Part shown: positions 11,109 through 24,053 of the stretch, piece by piece
How positions within the stretch are numbered: the stretch's first letter is position 1
Layout: the number at the start of each line of letters is the position of its first letter
Source of the DNA: Dendrobium chrysotoxum
Taxonomy: Eukaryota > Streptophyta > Magnoliopsida > Asparagales > Orchidaceae
Assembly: GCA_019925795.1 (NCBI GenBank)
Contig: CM034301.1
Location: 45,223,783 to 45,287,782, forward strand
Direction of reading: 5' to 3'
DNA: 64,000 nucleotides
Notes under the pieces: generated by a model
The model's database searches: none
The model's input: only the letters and a program-made list of their open reading frames with translations
Told to the model about the DNA's origin: nothing
Translations under genes and position numbers: made by a program

Positions 11109-13325
11109 CTATCCTTTGACGGCCCGCTGAGGGACGAAAGTGATATCAAACTGCAGTAAGATCATAGACCATCGTGCCAGACGACCTGAGAGGGTCGGAC
11201 GGGTCATCAGATACTGCAAGGGGTTGACTCGAGAGATTAGGTTGATTTTATGTGAAAGCATATAATGCCTAAGCTTCTGTACCGCGAAGATCAAAGCTAA
11301 ACACTGCTTTTCCATTGCGGGGTACTTCAGCTCTTCGGGTATCAACCGTCTACTGAGGTAGTACAAGGTATTCTCCTTGCCTTCCTCATTCTTCTGAGCC
11401 AACAATGCCCCCAAGGACTCATCCAGGGCCGTAGTATAGAGAATTAACGGCCTCCCTGGGATGGGTGCAGCTAAAACAGGGGGGTTTATCAGGTAGCGCT
11501 TTATACTCTCAAAGGCCTCCTGACAACGCTCATCCCAGTGAAAGCGGGCGTCTTTCTTTGCTAGGGCAGCAAAGGGGTGACACCTACCAGACAAATTGGA
11601 GATAAATCTCCGCAGGAAGGCTAGCTTTCCTTGAAAAGACCTTAGCTGGGTAAGACTTTTAGGGGGTTTTAGATCTACTATGGCTTTAATCATGGACGGA
11701 TCAATCTCAATGCCATGGTAGTGAACTATAAACCCTAGGAACTTTCCTGCACTAACTCCAAATGCGTATTTTAGAGGATTCATTTTCAAATCATATTTGT
11801 GTACGCGTTCAAAAATGATTCGTAGATCTCGAAGGTGATCTCCACGGACCTTGCTTTTGACTACCAGATCATCCACATAGCATTCAACTTGCTCGTGTAT
11901 CATCTCGTCGAAGATAACAGTCATAGCACGTTGATAGGTGGCCCCGGCATTCTTGAGACCAAAGGGCATCACCTTGTAGCAGAACACACCTATAGGTGTG
12001 CGAAATGCCGTAAACTTCTCCTCCTCGGGGTCCATCTTTATCTGATTGTAACCAGATGAACCATCCATGAAGGAGAAAATGCTATGGGATGATGCTATAT
12101 CCACCATAAGCTCGGGGATAGGAAGAGGAAAATCGTCCTTAGGACATGCCTTGTTTAAATCACGGAAGTCGATACAGACACGAATCTGCCCGTTCTTCTT
12201 CCGGACTGGAACAATATTGGCAAGCCAAGTAGGGTACTTCTCTTCACGAATGAAATCGGCCTCTATAAGCTTCTTAGTTTCAGTGATCACCTGTTGTTCT
12301 ATCTCCAACCTCATCCTACGAGGTGCTTGCTTAACAGGGACTGCATCAGGCTCAATGGCTAGTTTGTGGACTGCTACATCTGGGTTTAGACCAGGCATCT
12401 CAGTGTAGTTCCAGGCAAAGCAATCCCTAAACTCTGAGAGTAACTCGATGTATTCTTGAGCCTCTGAGTCAGATAACAAGACACTATGAAAAATAGGTCT
12501 AGGATCTGATTCAGTGCCTAAGTTTACCTCACACAATTCATCCATGGCAGAAGTGATGCCATCTTCAAACTCTTGAGGGGCATCAAGTACTCTATCCTCG
12601 TCATCATCCAGGTCTTCTTTATCGGTAAGAGAAACAACCGGATATGAGTGGGAAACCACTCGAATGTTAGCGTGGCTAGGTGAGCTTTGCTCGACATAAC
12701 CTAAACCTTGCTTAGTCTGAGGCATATCGGTCCGCCAAACACGAGCCTGTCGTAGAGCTTGTTCATCTGACCAAGTCGAGATAACTGCACCCCGCTCTAC
12801 ACAGTCTTCCACGAAAGGGGAAAAATAACGAGGAGCAATTGTGACTTTGTTATCTATAGCAGTCTCCATTGAACCCTGACTCTCAGGACCCAGTGGGGCA
12901 CCTACACTATGGGATAACAAGGCACACTTGCTAGCTCGAGGTGGCACAAAGGTTTCGTATAGAGGAGGCGGAGGGCGACCTCTAACTTGTAGTGCACCAC
13001 CATCACTAGTGGAGGGGGTAACCAAAGATCTTTGGTGAGACTCCTCAACTCTTATTCCACGTATCTGACGGGAAAGGGATTGTTGACTAGTGGTCTGACG
13101 TCGGGGGTCTACTTCCTCGTCCGAACCACTGTCAATAACTAAACCACCCTCGGGTATCAGGTACCTACAAAAGGTAGGTAGTGAACTATAATCAGTGAAG
13201 TCCGGGGCTGGTGAGGGAGCTGGGCGATGAGGAGTAATAATCATCTCATCATCAGAGGAGTCGGACTTGACAGTCAAAGGAGAAGCATAAAGATATGAGG
13301 GAGGAGGAATTTGAGTGTCGTAGTT
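11109..13325 (-). pseudogene. pol: Reverse transcriptase and first RNase H
   Basis: The frame is open from the stop at 13326 to the TAG at 11109. After an acidic N-terminal linker come RT motifs in order: IVPVRKKNGQIRVCIDFRDL, FMDGSSGYNQI, MPFGLKNAGATYQRAM and CYVDDLVVKS with the catalytic Asp pair. The connection and gypsy RNase H follow (SLGALLAQKNEEG, YYLSRRL, YPAMEKQCLAL, LRHYMLSHKI). The TAG at 11109 falls in a conserved KGQALADFLA-type motif in place of Gln. RT copies the RNA to DNA and RNase H removes the RNA strand. The RT core looks catalytically complete. Confidence 0.93.
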
Positions 13326-13478
13326 TCACGACGGGCAAGTCGATCCTCTACCTCTACCTCTACCTCGCTCTCCCCTACCTCTACTAGGGGGAACATCGTG
13401 CCCAACTGTAAATTGGAAAGGAGATCTAACAGGATCTGCAGTGGAGGTATCTGCCTCAATACTAACCTGTGATGGACC

Positions 13479-14930
13479 TCACGCAGGTAGCTGCACAGGA
13501 CCCTGTACAGTACTGGCAGGTGTCACTGGTGACTGGGCAGAAGGAGGTTTACTCTTCTTACGAGGTATGTAATGCTCAGCATCATCGTAAATAGAGACCT
13601 CATGCACGGAAAAGGGTTGGGTATCCCCGGGAATGGAGTACTCGACTTCATTCCTCATATACTTCATACATTGGTGCAGGGTAGAGGGCACCATTCCATA
13701 CTCATGAATCCAGGGCCTTTCTAAGAGAGCCCTGTATGAAGTATCGGCCTCGATCACATGAAACTTCACCTCAGTAAGGAAATTTCCAAACTTCAGGGGT
13801 AGGGTGATAGACCCTAGGGCACGCTGTCCTTGGTCATTGAAGCCTTTCAACATAATCTTATCGGAGGTTAACTTCAAATGACCCAGGGAGAGGCTCTTCA
13901 AAGTTTCATAACTCAGGATGTTTACTGAAGCTCCTTGGTCAATGAGGACCCTATTTAACTCATAACCATTGACTTCAGTGGTGACATACAAAGGATGATT
14001 GTGATCAGAGGTACCCAAGAGGAGATCGTGATCTGAAAAGGTAATGCATGGCATCTCTCTCAAAAGGCATGCATCTCCAACAGATTCAGAAGCGAAGAAG
14101 GCTTGATAGGACTCTGGTTCGAGTAGTGCTTTCACCAGGGTCTCTCTCAAGTCAGAAGACATCATCAGAGCGTCATAGACACTGAGAAGGGCAGGAATTT
14201 TCCTTAGGTGGGCCAGCACATTGTAATCGACTTCCAGCTGAGGGCCTTTCCCTTTCTCCTTAGGCTGCTCTTGGGAGGAAGGGATAGGATCGTCCTGCTG
14301 GGTAACAATGTTCTTATCTTTTTCTTTTGTATTCTTAGCCATCCTTGGTGGAAGAACCTTCCCTGAACGCAAGTGAACTTCCTGTATCGTGTCATCTTTG
14401 ACAAGAGATTCACTTGGTTCAGCGGTGATGGCATGTGTTGGCTCCAAGGAAAGTGACTGGAGTGGGTTCTCGGATTCATCTTCTGAATCCATGTAACAAC
14501 CACCCTCCGGAATCATAAAGACCGGTTCCTCATCACACTCAGACTCTTCATCACATACAGAATCATCACAAGAAACATGTAAAATATTGAAAGAGCGAGT
14601 GCTAGAAGAAATAAAAGTAGAAGCAGAACACCAGAAGTAGCCAGAATCACCTTCTTCTATTATTTCATCATCAGTTGAAGGGAGAACGAAATCCTTCAGC
14701 GTAAGTGCTGGAAGGCGTCCCGTCTTCCCCTCAGAAGTTACAACAAACTTTTCCTTTTCATACATCTTTTTATTACATAAAATAGGAAAAGAAATGTGCT
14801 CAGTAGGCACTACAACAGAAACAGAAGAAGAAAAAGGTGCTGGCGAGGAAACTGGGCTGGCAACTGTCGACTTGGCCTGGGTAGGCCTCCTCTCAACTGC
14901 CTCTGAACTCTGAACTGTCTGTCGGATCAT
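13479..14930 (-). pseudogene. Linker and aspartic protease region of the polyprotein
   Basis: 483 open codons between stops at 14931 and 13479. The first half is acidic and Ser-rich without a recognised domain; around 14390 it has the VHLRSGKxLPP motif that precedes protease in many gypsy polyproteins. The protease core follows: VLIDQGASVNIL (active-site Asp present; usual form D-S/T/G-G-A/S-S), then YRALLERPWIHEYG and VPSTLHQCMKY. LLERPW replaces the usual LLGRPW, a possible inactivating change. The protease would cut the polyprotein during particle maturation. Confidence 0.85.
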
Positions 14931-15080
14931 CTACTTCATCTTTCGAGAGAGTGCTAGCTGCCACTCCCCCTCAGAACCTCTGGGTGATCTGCTACGACTG
15001 CTCCGTCTGCCACTCTGGCTGTCACTATAACTACTGGAGCCCGAGATCATCTGGACTGTCTGAGGTGTCTTGCCCTTGGG

Positions 15081-15716
15081 CTAAACCAGGTCGATGTCCT
15101 GTAGGTGGATCTGCCCACTAGCCATGAGCTTCTCAACTCTATCCTTGAACACATAGCAGTCTTCTATAACATGCCTGATATGTCTGTGAAATGGACAATA
15201 GAGTGGGTGTTCTGTCTGCCCCTCCTCTTCCACTCTATTGTTATTCGGGAATGTTAAGATGTTTCTCTTAGTAAGGAACTTGAAGATCTTCATCACACTT
15301 TCCCTTTTAAAGGGATATTCCTTACTAAGCTTCTCCCGTAGGTACTGCTGACTCTCTGGGGTCCTACGGGAGGGTCTAGACTGCACTGCTGACTGGCCCG
15401 GTGTGTGAGACTGCTGAGGTGGTGCTGAACTGACTAAGGGCTTCTTGCCCTTATCTGATGGTCCATAAGTACTGTTTACTTCCCCTCTCCTAGGTGGAGG
15501 TGCCCCTGAAGACTCCTGCCGCTGAGGTCTACGTGAAGGTTGACTCTCAACCTTAGGAGGGACTGCATCGGGTATGCTGTCCTGCAAACTGATCACCTTT
15601 GTCAACAACTTCTGAAAGGTTCTGATGCTGAAACCCTTCAGATAAGGTACTATCGGACCATCTATGTTCTTCAGCAAAATTTCTACTGCATGCTGCTCCT
15701 GTAACTGGGGCTCACA
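15081..15716 (-). pseudogene. gag: Gag C-terminal part with C/H/H/C knuckle
   Basis: About 210 codons after the stop at 15717. A proline/serine-rich linker leads to YCPFHRHIRHVIEDC near the C-terminus. This is the Tat-type knuckle (usual form YCxFHxxxGHxTxDC), which replaces the CCHC zinc finger of other gypsy elements and probably binds the genomic RNA. The usual Gly before the second His is Arg here, perhaps decay. A stop at 15081 separates it from the next, Ser/Arg-rich stretch. Confidence 0.8.
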
Positions 15717-15719
15717 CTA

Positions 15720-17081
15720 TAGGCTGAGGTTCCTCCATCTGACTATATAATCTGGGAGAGGCTCTCGGGGCCGCTGTCTAGTCACAACTAGCTCTCCAAC
15801 TATAACTTGGTGCTCTGCACTAACAAACCTCTGAACAAACAACTGCTCTAACTCTGCAAATGTGCATACTGAATCGTTGGGGAGGTCGACGTACTAGGCA
15901 AAGGCCACCCCAACTAAACTTCTAACAAAGAGTCTCAACATCAGTGCATCGTTCCCTCCTATGTTGCAACAGATGGCTCGGTACTGGGCCACGTGCTGCC
16001 TTGGGTTCCCAAACCCATCAAAGACTCTGAACCTAGGAGGGACAAAACCAGGGGGGTAGGGCTCATGCTCGTACTCTACTGGGTAAGGACGCCCCCTGCT
16101 AACTACCTCTCCAGACTTCCTGGAGGAAATGGCCTGCTCGACCTTCTGGGCAATCAGATCCTGAATCTGTCCGGCTGACAACTGAACTGACTGACTCTGG
16201 ACTGGGGTAGTAAAAGCAACTGCTGTAGGTGCCACTGGAACTGCTCTCTGGGCCCTGTCTACTCTCACAGGACCTGGTGCTAATACAGGTGGTGCTGCTG
16301 GCTCGTCCCTGGACGTAGCAGGAGTGCCTACGCCCGTCATCTGGGGCATCGCCCCCAAAGCTGTCAACTGAGCTGTCATCACTGCCATGGCCCTGGCCAT
16401 CTCTGCCATCTGAGTCTGTAACTGTAGCACTGTGGCATCTGTCTCAACTGACCGGGTAGATCCTCCTACCTCAGCTTCTCCCTGTTCATCATCATCATCT
16501 GCCTCTATCTGCTCGTCTGAGTGGCCACGTCTAGTAACCACGCATACTCTGTGCACCGGTATATCTCCATCTAACTCCTCCTCGAGTAAGTCATCCTCAA
16601 GTGCATCATCCTCGTAGAGGGTCTGATGGAAGTCCTCTGCATACGGACTTAAAGGGGAAGAAGTCTCGTAAGGGCTAAGGGCTGGCTCTGCCCGAACCGG
16701 TGAACTACTAGGAGAAACTGCAACATCATCGTCCCTCGCTGCATCACAGACCATCGGAACTGCCTCTGATCCGGAAGGAACAACTGCCTCTAACTGCTCA
16801 ACTGCCTGAACAGGCTGTACTGCATCGACAGGGGACTCTGCCTGTCGTCGTCTCCACACCCATCTACTGCGACGGGACCCAGTAGGGGCAACTGACTGTT
16901 GTGGGGCTACTACAACTGAAGGGAGCTGGGTTCTGGGAGGCTCCAACTGCTGCCTCTGTCCATGACGACGTGGGCGTCGTCCAACAACTGGAGTAACTAA
17001 CTGTGGTCTCGCCAACGAAACTGAACTAACAGGCTGCCTGGGTGGCTGTCCTCTCTGCCACCTGTACCTCTGCCTAGCAGT
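15720..17081 (-). pseudogene. gag: Gag, capsid-like (retrotransposon gag) region
   Basis: It begins with Arg/Gln-rich sequence, then a strongly acidic stretch and a heptad-like segment (LQTQMAEMARAMAVMTAQL, about 16430-16370) that may be a coiled coil. A conserved gag core follows: RFRVFDGFGNPRQHVAQYR, then LFVRSLVGVAFA, a stop, YVDLPND, and further on FAELEQLFVQRF. The stop at 15894 falls where gag proteins normally have Trp (AFxWY), so TGG to TAG is likely. A second stop (15717) lies just beyond the core. This protein would form the particle shell around the RNA. Confidence 0.85.
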
Positions 17082-18167
17082 CTATCTCTGCAACTGAACG
17101 GACGCCTGAGAAATCTGGTGGAGTAACCTCTCCCGACTGATAGGGCCTCGACCCCGCGCTAAGCGGATAATGCTCTGAATCCTCCGAGAGAGGGTTCGAG
17201 CAGCATCATCCCTGGGGACCCTAGCGCATGGTAAAGTAGTAGTGACAGGAGGGGCCACCGCAATGCGAGCAACGTCCTCCTCATCACCACTGTGTGTCAG
17301 TGGAGAGAAGCGTCCTCCCAGAACTGCTGCTATCTCAGGGGCAACTGTAATATCCGGGGTAGGGGAAACTGCAACTGGTCGTGGTGCCCGCTGCCTAGGG
17401 ACCACTCTCCTCTGAACTGGCTCCTGGTGAGCCAACGAATCTGCCATCCGCTGTCTATCTGCCTCGGATGCAGCCAATTAAAGTCTACGGGTCCTATTCC
17501 TCCGGGCCCTTCTCCCAAGGCCGGAGGCAGAAGACGAAGTAACATCTGAACCCACTACCTGAGTGGCAGGGGGAACAGGAAGTACGGAAAGTGTCGGGGT
17601 CTGCACGAGGGTCTTTGGGTGAGACAGTCGAGCGAAAGCTGAAACCCGACGGGAGGAAGGCGAAGGAGCCTCGGTCTGGGCACCCCTCTTCCTGGAGGAA
17701 GAAGGAGGGGGAACCCGAACACGAGCTGCCTCTGTCGGAGTAACAACAGGGGTAACTACTGCCTGCCGGCGCTGAGGGGCCGGGGCAGTCTGAACAACAG
17801 GTGCGGTAGGCACTGGTCACCTAACCGCTGGACGAGTGGGCTGAACTGGGAGTGGTCTAGGCACTGGCTGCCTAACCACAGGGTGTGCCGGCTGCACACG
17901 AACAGGAGTAGGACGAGCAGGTGCCCGGGCTGTCCGCCGAGCAATTAGACGTCCAAAAGGTCGCATGGCTGCGCGAGCTCTCCTCTGGGGAGGAGAGTAG
18001 GCAGCAGCCTCAGCAGGGGTCGGCCCGCCAAGAGTGACGAAGGCCGAGTCAGTGAAGGAACCAAAAGTGATTCCTCCAGCGGGAGGACTGGCTAGCAGGG
18101 ACTCAGGAAGTGTCACCCGCGTGTCAGAACCAAAACTGAAAGTAACAGAAGGCACGAAGGAAGCCAT
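17082..18167 (-). pseudogene. N-terminal low-complexity part of Gag
   Basis: About 360 codons rich in Pro, Arg, Ser, Ala and Val, starting MASFVPSVTFSFGSD. Stops interrupt it at 17817 (TGA) and 17478 (TAA), and it ends at 17082 (TAG). No known domain is visible. A long basic, proline-rich extension before the conserved capsid part is plausible for large Tat elements. Repeated PTRP/PVRQP-like runs make many overlapping frames appear open, which should not be read as extra genes. Confidence 0.7.
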
Positions 18168-18480
18168 GGCACTGTCTGCCAAGAAGAAGAAAAGAAATTT
18201 CAAATGATTAGTAAAAATAATGAGAAGAGGAATGATAGATAAGGGACGGAATGACCTAGAAGGTCCGAAGGAAGAAAGCTTAGCCAGGGGGGAACCCTAA
18301 CTAAGAAGAACGGAAAGAAAGAATCCTAGCTAGGGGGGAACCCTAACTAAGAAAAAGAAGAACGATCCTAACTAAGGAAGGACCCTAACTAAGAGTGGGA
18401 CGGACCTAATCTAAGGAGTACCAATCCCGGAGTACACACAAGAGAGAATAATATAGAATCCAAAGATGGAGAGAGAAACC
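18168..18480 (-). other. Leader between primer site and gag, with a short triplicated motif
   Basis: About 310 bp without a gene. Three copies of a motif around GGGGGAACCCTAACTAAG lie near 18285, 18330 and 18370 (period about 44), the last one diverged. Confidence 0.6.
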
Positions 18481-18499
18481 TGTCCCACTGTGGTCGCCA
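18481..18499 (-). other. Primer binding site of element 1
   Basis: The minus strand reads TGGCGACCACAGTGGGACA just inside the 5' LTR. This is the pattern of sequence complementary to a tRNA 3' end (TGG matching CCA). Tat/Ogre elements usually use tRNA-Arg, with TGGCGAC-type sites. I have not identified the exact tRNA. Confidence 0.75.
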
Positions 18500-18730
18500 G
18501 AAACCTGTGGACCTCCGAAAGGATAACAAAACACCATCGCCCCGCGAGGGGAGACAGTATCTGGCCAATGGGAGGGCAGATTCGATCACACATATGATTA
18601 ACCATTGAGGATAGCGGCTCTCACCAGCACACCCCGATGGGTAATAATATATATGATCTGATCGTAACGGGTTTCCCCCACCCGATACATTAACTCGAAT
18701 GGGGTTTATTTGAGAGTGGGATTCAGTTTT

Positions 18731-18752
18731 CCACGGGCGCAAGCCCCCGTGG
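18731..18752. other. Conserved hairpin near the end of the 5' LTR
   Basis: CCACGGG, an 8-base loop, CCCGTGG: a perfect 7-bp stem followed by TTAATTACATC. The same loop core and flank occur in element 2 (38171-38192) with a different stem sequence, which suggests an RNA or DNA fold kept across families. Confidence 0.55.
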
Positions 18753-21700
18753 TTAATTACATCTCAAGCCGGAGCCTGAGAATACTCTCGATTAAGGATT
18801 CTATATTATACTTTCTGAATTAGGATTGGCACATAGGGGGAAGACTAGGAAGTCCTACTCGAAGGAAAAGAGAGGCTCAACTAGGCTTAGTCAACATGCA
18901 CAGCTCACATCAGCATCCGGAGGGACTAAGGTAGTGAGAAGAAACTGGAGAAAAATAAATAAATCATGCACTCGAAACATGCAGGAGGGAAGGATGGAGG
19001 TGGCGTCATCCGTGTGACGCGGATATGTAGGGTTTAGGGTCTCTGGAAGATAGAAGACCTACCTACTGATGAGGCGTACTACGAAACAATAGTAGCCTTG
19101 AATCCTAAATCTAATGGGTTTAGTGTTCTATGCAACACTAACACCCGTGTCCTAACTGATGCAATGCAAAACCTAGACTTACCCCGGCCTGGAAGGGGGA
19201 GCCAGCTAACCACCTAATCGCTTTAAAACCATGCTATCCAGTCATTTATGAAAGATGGGTGGGTAGGTTATAGTTCTCAGAAAACAGGGCCGACATCTAG
19301 AGGATTTCTTAATTGGCCCCGGACTGATGTCGGGTGAATGCTCCTATGACTAATGCAATTAAAATTTTAATTTAGTTGATTTCTAATGCAATGCATGCTG
19401 GTTAAAGTATCCAAATCAGGTATGCACAGAACTTTAAAAAGGCTTATAAAATAATTTTTAGAATTAGACTGGGCTTCCCCAGGTCCGGTACCTCATCCTC
19501 ATAGGTCAGATTATCCGGACTCTACCCGCAGGCGGGGAAGTGTCTCATAGAAGGAAAGAGAAATGCATTAATATGCATGCGACCCCAGACGATTCCGACA
19601 ATTTCCTAGGTCGTTAAGTTTCTAAATTGCTTAAAACTTAAAATTTTAAATATTAGTTGTGAGTAGAAAAGGTTTTAGTCCTTAGAGAGCCTAACGAAAT
19701 CCAGGCTAAAATAAAAGCGGCATGCAGATCGCCAATAAACTATGAAAAGCATACAACATATACGCAATCATCATCAAATCAAACATGATACATAATTAAA
19801 CAAATCAATTAAATGTCCATAGGCCAACTGCCCTTAATTACAACCCAAGGTCTGCAGAAAATTAAAGTGGCCGGGCACCACTGCCAACAACCCGGATTTC
19901 TAATCCTAAGACTGACGCAAGTTATTTTGAGTGGGATACTGCAAATCTTCATCTTCTTGATCTTCTCTTCCTTGGACTCCTCGGATCTTAGTTTTGTTGG
20001 ACTCCTTGGATCTCAGCTTCCTTGGGCTCCTTGGATCTCAGCCTCCTTGGACTCCTCGGGTAGTAGAATGATCCAAATTTGGATTCCCAAATAGAAAAGG
20101 ACTATCCTCATATTGGGTGTCCTTTTTTCTTTGGGCATCCAACCTTTAGATTCTTGTATCCCCACTCAAAATAAACTTTCACAATTCTATACCAGATTAC
20201 AAGTGATTTACATTAATGAAAAGCAGTAAATCTAGACTCCCCTGCAAGGTTATCCTAATAAAAGTCATCCCAAGCAGTTTAGTATATCATCCCAAGCAGT
20301 TTATATGAAGATAAAAATATTCATCGCAGCCACACTTGGCCATGCTCTTAGTTATTTTGAGGGCTAATCAAGCTCTGGAGCACCTGTAGCAATTTATAAT
20401 GATTTTTTTTTAATTAGCCCTCATTTATTTAGGGGGGCTGAGAAATTTCTGAAGCACCTGCATAAAATGACATTAGTATTTAAATCATGATTATTGCCCC
20501 CCTTTTATTTAGCGCTGCATGAGCATAGCCACCTGCAGAAGACATTGTTAGTATCAACCTCGATCCTAACCTATGGGTAGTCTATCGTGCAATCACATCA
20601 ATTCCCAGAGTGCAGTAAAAGTAAGCAAACACAACAATAGTTCAATCACAGCATGCAATGAAATCCGGAAAAGTTCGGCACGCAGCAGAAAAGTAAACAT
20701 CGGCCTAACCTAAGTCTAGAAGTGGTGCCCTAGCAAACAATTCTACAGTGTGTGTAAAAGCCTGTGTGGCTGAGGTAGATCCTAAGCTAGGTAGTTAGTT
20801 ACAATTGCCTACTGTCCAGGTTGGTCGTAGGTCTAAAAGGAAATTTTAATTAAAGTATAAATATTAGTGAATTAAGATTCATTTTATTTAATTTGGTATG
20901 TATGTCAGTTTTAATGCTTAGGGTAATAATATTTAAAGTTTAAATTGCATTAGTGAGTTTTAGAGGGTTGGGGGTCCACCTATACACTAAGCAAAAAAAG
21001 GGGGTCCAAAATTGACTTTTTGATTAAAGGGTATTTATGACCAACTAATATTTTTATAAAATACTAGGCCTTAACCTGATCAGTTAGACAGTTAGTATGC
21101 CCGATTTGGATTCTTCTATCTAAAGTTATGAATTTCTGAAGTTTTGATCTCGTTTTGAACTAAGTTTGACCGGATTTTTGACTTTTTGATTTAAGTTGAT
21201 TTATGAAATCTTAATATTTTTAATAAATATTAGACTTTAATTAGAGCTGAATGCCTTTGAGTTTGCTGGATTTGGAGTTTCCTACGCAAAGTTATGAATT
21301 TTTAGAAGTTTCGGGCCTTAGACTATAGGCTACCGTTGACCGAAGAGTTGACTTTTTATTTTAGGTTGATTTCTGGACACTTAATATTTTTAACAAATAC
21401 TAGACCTTAATTATAGTTAGGTGCCTTTTAGTTTGCCCATTTTGGGGTTTTCTGTAATTAGTTATGATTTTTAGAAGTTGGGGCAATTAAAGGAATTATC
21501 GAAATTGCCTAATTAGGGGTATTTTGGGGGTTTTGGCCCAAATCAGCTCCAAACTGATTGGAATCACCCCCAAAGGTCAGAAATGACCTAAGAAGGTGTT
21601 CCCAAGTGTTTTGGGAAGATTTGGGATTTTTAATAATTTTTAATGATTTAATTAAGGCAAAAAGGTGATTTTTGATTAAGGTTGAATTAAAGTCCAGATT

Positions 21701-22774
21701 AAGGTCCAATTAAGGGGCCCTAATTATCTAAGGTTGGGGACTGAATTCTGGAGAGTTTGAGGTATTATGGGTATTTTTTTGATTTAAAATGGATTTATTA
21801 TATTTTTTCGAAGTTTCTAAGGCTTAATTAACGGGTAAATTAGGGTTTGCTAATTAAGTGTTTTAAAGAGTCCAGAAAATTCCTAGAAAATCCTAGAGGG
21901 TTTCAGATGTCACTATGTTTAAGTGTTTCAGATTTCAAGTCATTTGGAGCTATACCCTAATTCCTGGAATTTTTTTAAGTTCACTAGACGATCCTTAATT
22001 GTTGTCCTTAAGATGTCACTACGTTATATAGGAATGAAATGAAGTAACTAACCCTTAGGCACAACATAGAGGGTAAATGCAGCAAATATAAACACACCAA
22101 TCAATTCCTTAGATCTAGGAGAGCCTAGGCTATGTGCTTGTGCAACCTACACATGCAAGGACTACGAAAATACTAAGTAAAGAAGCCTAATGAAGTGATT
22201 AGTGAATGATTGGGACACAATCATTCACTAATCCTTCTCCCACATGAATTCTTTTTCACATATAGGTCCTAGGTTTAAAATTTCATAAGAGGTGAACCTC
22301 CCAAAATTAAAGGATTTAAATAGTATGTAATTTTAAAAAATCATTTTTTAAAATACATAAATATTACAAATAATAATAATATAAATTTAAAAATAAGATA
22401 ATTGAAAATACTTCAGTTCATAAGCATGGGAGGTCTACCAGCCACCAAGGGGGTTTTAAAATAATTTTTATTTTAAAAATAATCAATTATATTAATTAAA
22501 TAATATTTAAATAATTAAATAACATAGTGATACAGAAAGCATCCAGAAAGGACAAAATCAGATTAAAAAAATAATTTTAAATTAAAATTCATATTTTTTT
22601 GAAAAGAACGAGGTATTGTGCGTCAAAATCCGATTTAAAACGAGAAAGTTATGAATTTTTGAAGTTTTAATAGGTTTAAAGGTAATTTTGAAATAATTTA
22701 AAATAATTAATATTTGAAAATAATTAATAATTTTAAAATAAATTAGATATAATAATATCTGAATTTTAAAATAC

Positions 22775-23219
22775 ATTTAAATAATAATAATAGAAATATT
22801 ATAATAATATAAAATAATAAATATTAATATTATAGTGATATTAATATTAACATAATAATACTATTATTAAAAATAATAATAATAATAATAATATTATTAC
22901 TAATTAACAATATTAATATAATAATATTAATAATAATAATAATTAATATAATAATAATAATAATCATAATAATAATATTATTAAAATAATAATATTATTA
23001 ATTATAATATTAATATTATAATAATATTAATAATGATGACAATTAATATAAGAATAATATAATAATATCATTATTAAAAATAATAATATTATTATTACTT
23101 ATAACATTAATATTAATATAATGATAATAATTAGTATTATAATAATATAATAATACTATTATTGAAAATAATAATATTATTATTAATTATAACATTAATA
23201 TTAATATAATAATAATCAA

Positions 23220-23261
<42 letters not shown>

Positions 23262-23502
23262 TTAATATTATAATAATATAAATATTAATATAATAATATT
23301 ATTATAATAATATTACTAATTATAATATTAATATTATAATAGTACTAATAATAATGATAATAATAGTAATAATAATGATTTAATTTAAAAATGATTTTTA
23401 AATGAAATAAGATAATAATAATAATAATAATAAAATAGTATATTAAAATAATAATTATTATTATTATTATTATTATTTAAAACAATTTTAAATGAAATAA
23501 GA

Positions 23503-23533
<31 letters not shown>

Positions 23534-23612
23534 AATAATAGTATATAAAAAAAAATAATAATAATAATAATAATAACAGTAATTAAAATATTAATAATAA
23601 TAAAAATAATTA
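22775..23612. repeat. AAT/TAA microsatellite tract in right LTR
   Basis: Partner of the tract at 2268-3065, about 40 bp longer. It lies directly beside a GC-rich segment (from about 23682), a very sharp change in composition inside one LTR. Confidence 0.9.
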
Positions 23613-23681
23613 TTTTCTGATTTTCAAAACATATTTAAAATAGTTTTAAATTAATTAAATTTAATTAATTAAATAAATAAA

Positions 23682-24053
23682 AACGGCGGCCCGGACTCGA
23701 CACGTGGCGGCACGGGATTCGGTCCGCGGTCCCGGGCAATGATTGGAAAGAGGGAACCGCGGCGGCGCGGCGGCGGGCCACGCGTCGAAGCAGGATAGGC
23801 TCCGCGGTTTCGACAATGATTGCCACAGTGGGCAATCATTACCGCAATGACTGCGGCAATGATTGCCGCGGTCGCGGTCACTTGACCACGTAGGACGCGA
23901 GCGCGGAGCCGTTCGATCTTCCGTGGTTCGAAATCGACGGTCAGGATCACGTCGGACGGAGCCAGGATCCGCGGGATCAATCCCGCGGTTCGAACGCGAC
24001 CGCGGGACGACGAGATCTCTGTCGTTGATCAGATAATCAACAGCGGAGATCTC
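23682..24053 (-). other. GC-rich LTR segment and hairpin, right LTR copy
   Basis: Second copy of the segment at 3127-3507. The terminal stem at 24012-24053 is kept but has a few mismatches, and one GC-rich trinucleotide run is shorter than in the left LTR. Confidence 0.7.

Larger units (their letters stand above)
9219..18167 (-). pseudogene. gag-pol: Gag-Pol polyprotein of element 1, one frame with ten internal stops
   Basis: A single minus-strand frame of about 2,983 codons runs from an ATG at 18167 (context GCCATGGCT) to a stop at 9219. All recognisable pieces lie in the same frame, with no frameshift found. In-frame stops are at 17817, 17478, 17082, 15894, 15717, 15081, 14931, 13479, 13326 and 11109 (left coordinates): six TAG, three TGA and one TAA. 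All fit single transitions from CAG/TGG, CGA or CAA codons. A single Gag-Pol frame fits Tat elements. As it stands it can make only fragments. Confidence 0.92.

Noticed and set aside
11109..11111. The TAG stops in pol as programmed read-through sites
   Set aside because: There are ten stops spread over all domains, several in highly conserved positions (Gln, Trp). A regulated stop would be single and placed between gag and pol.
10110..12408. Plus-strand frames opposite pol (for example 10110-10382 and 12067-12408)
   Set aside because: They are antisense shadows of a clearly conserved minus-strand coding region.
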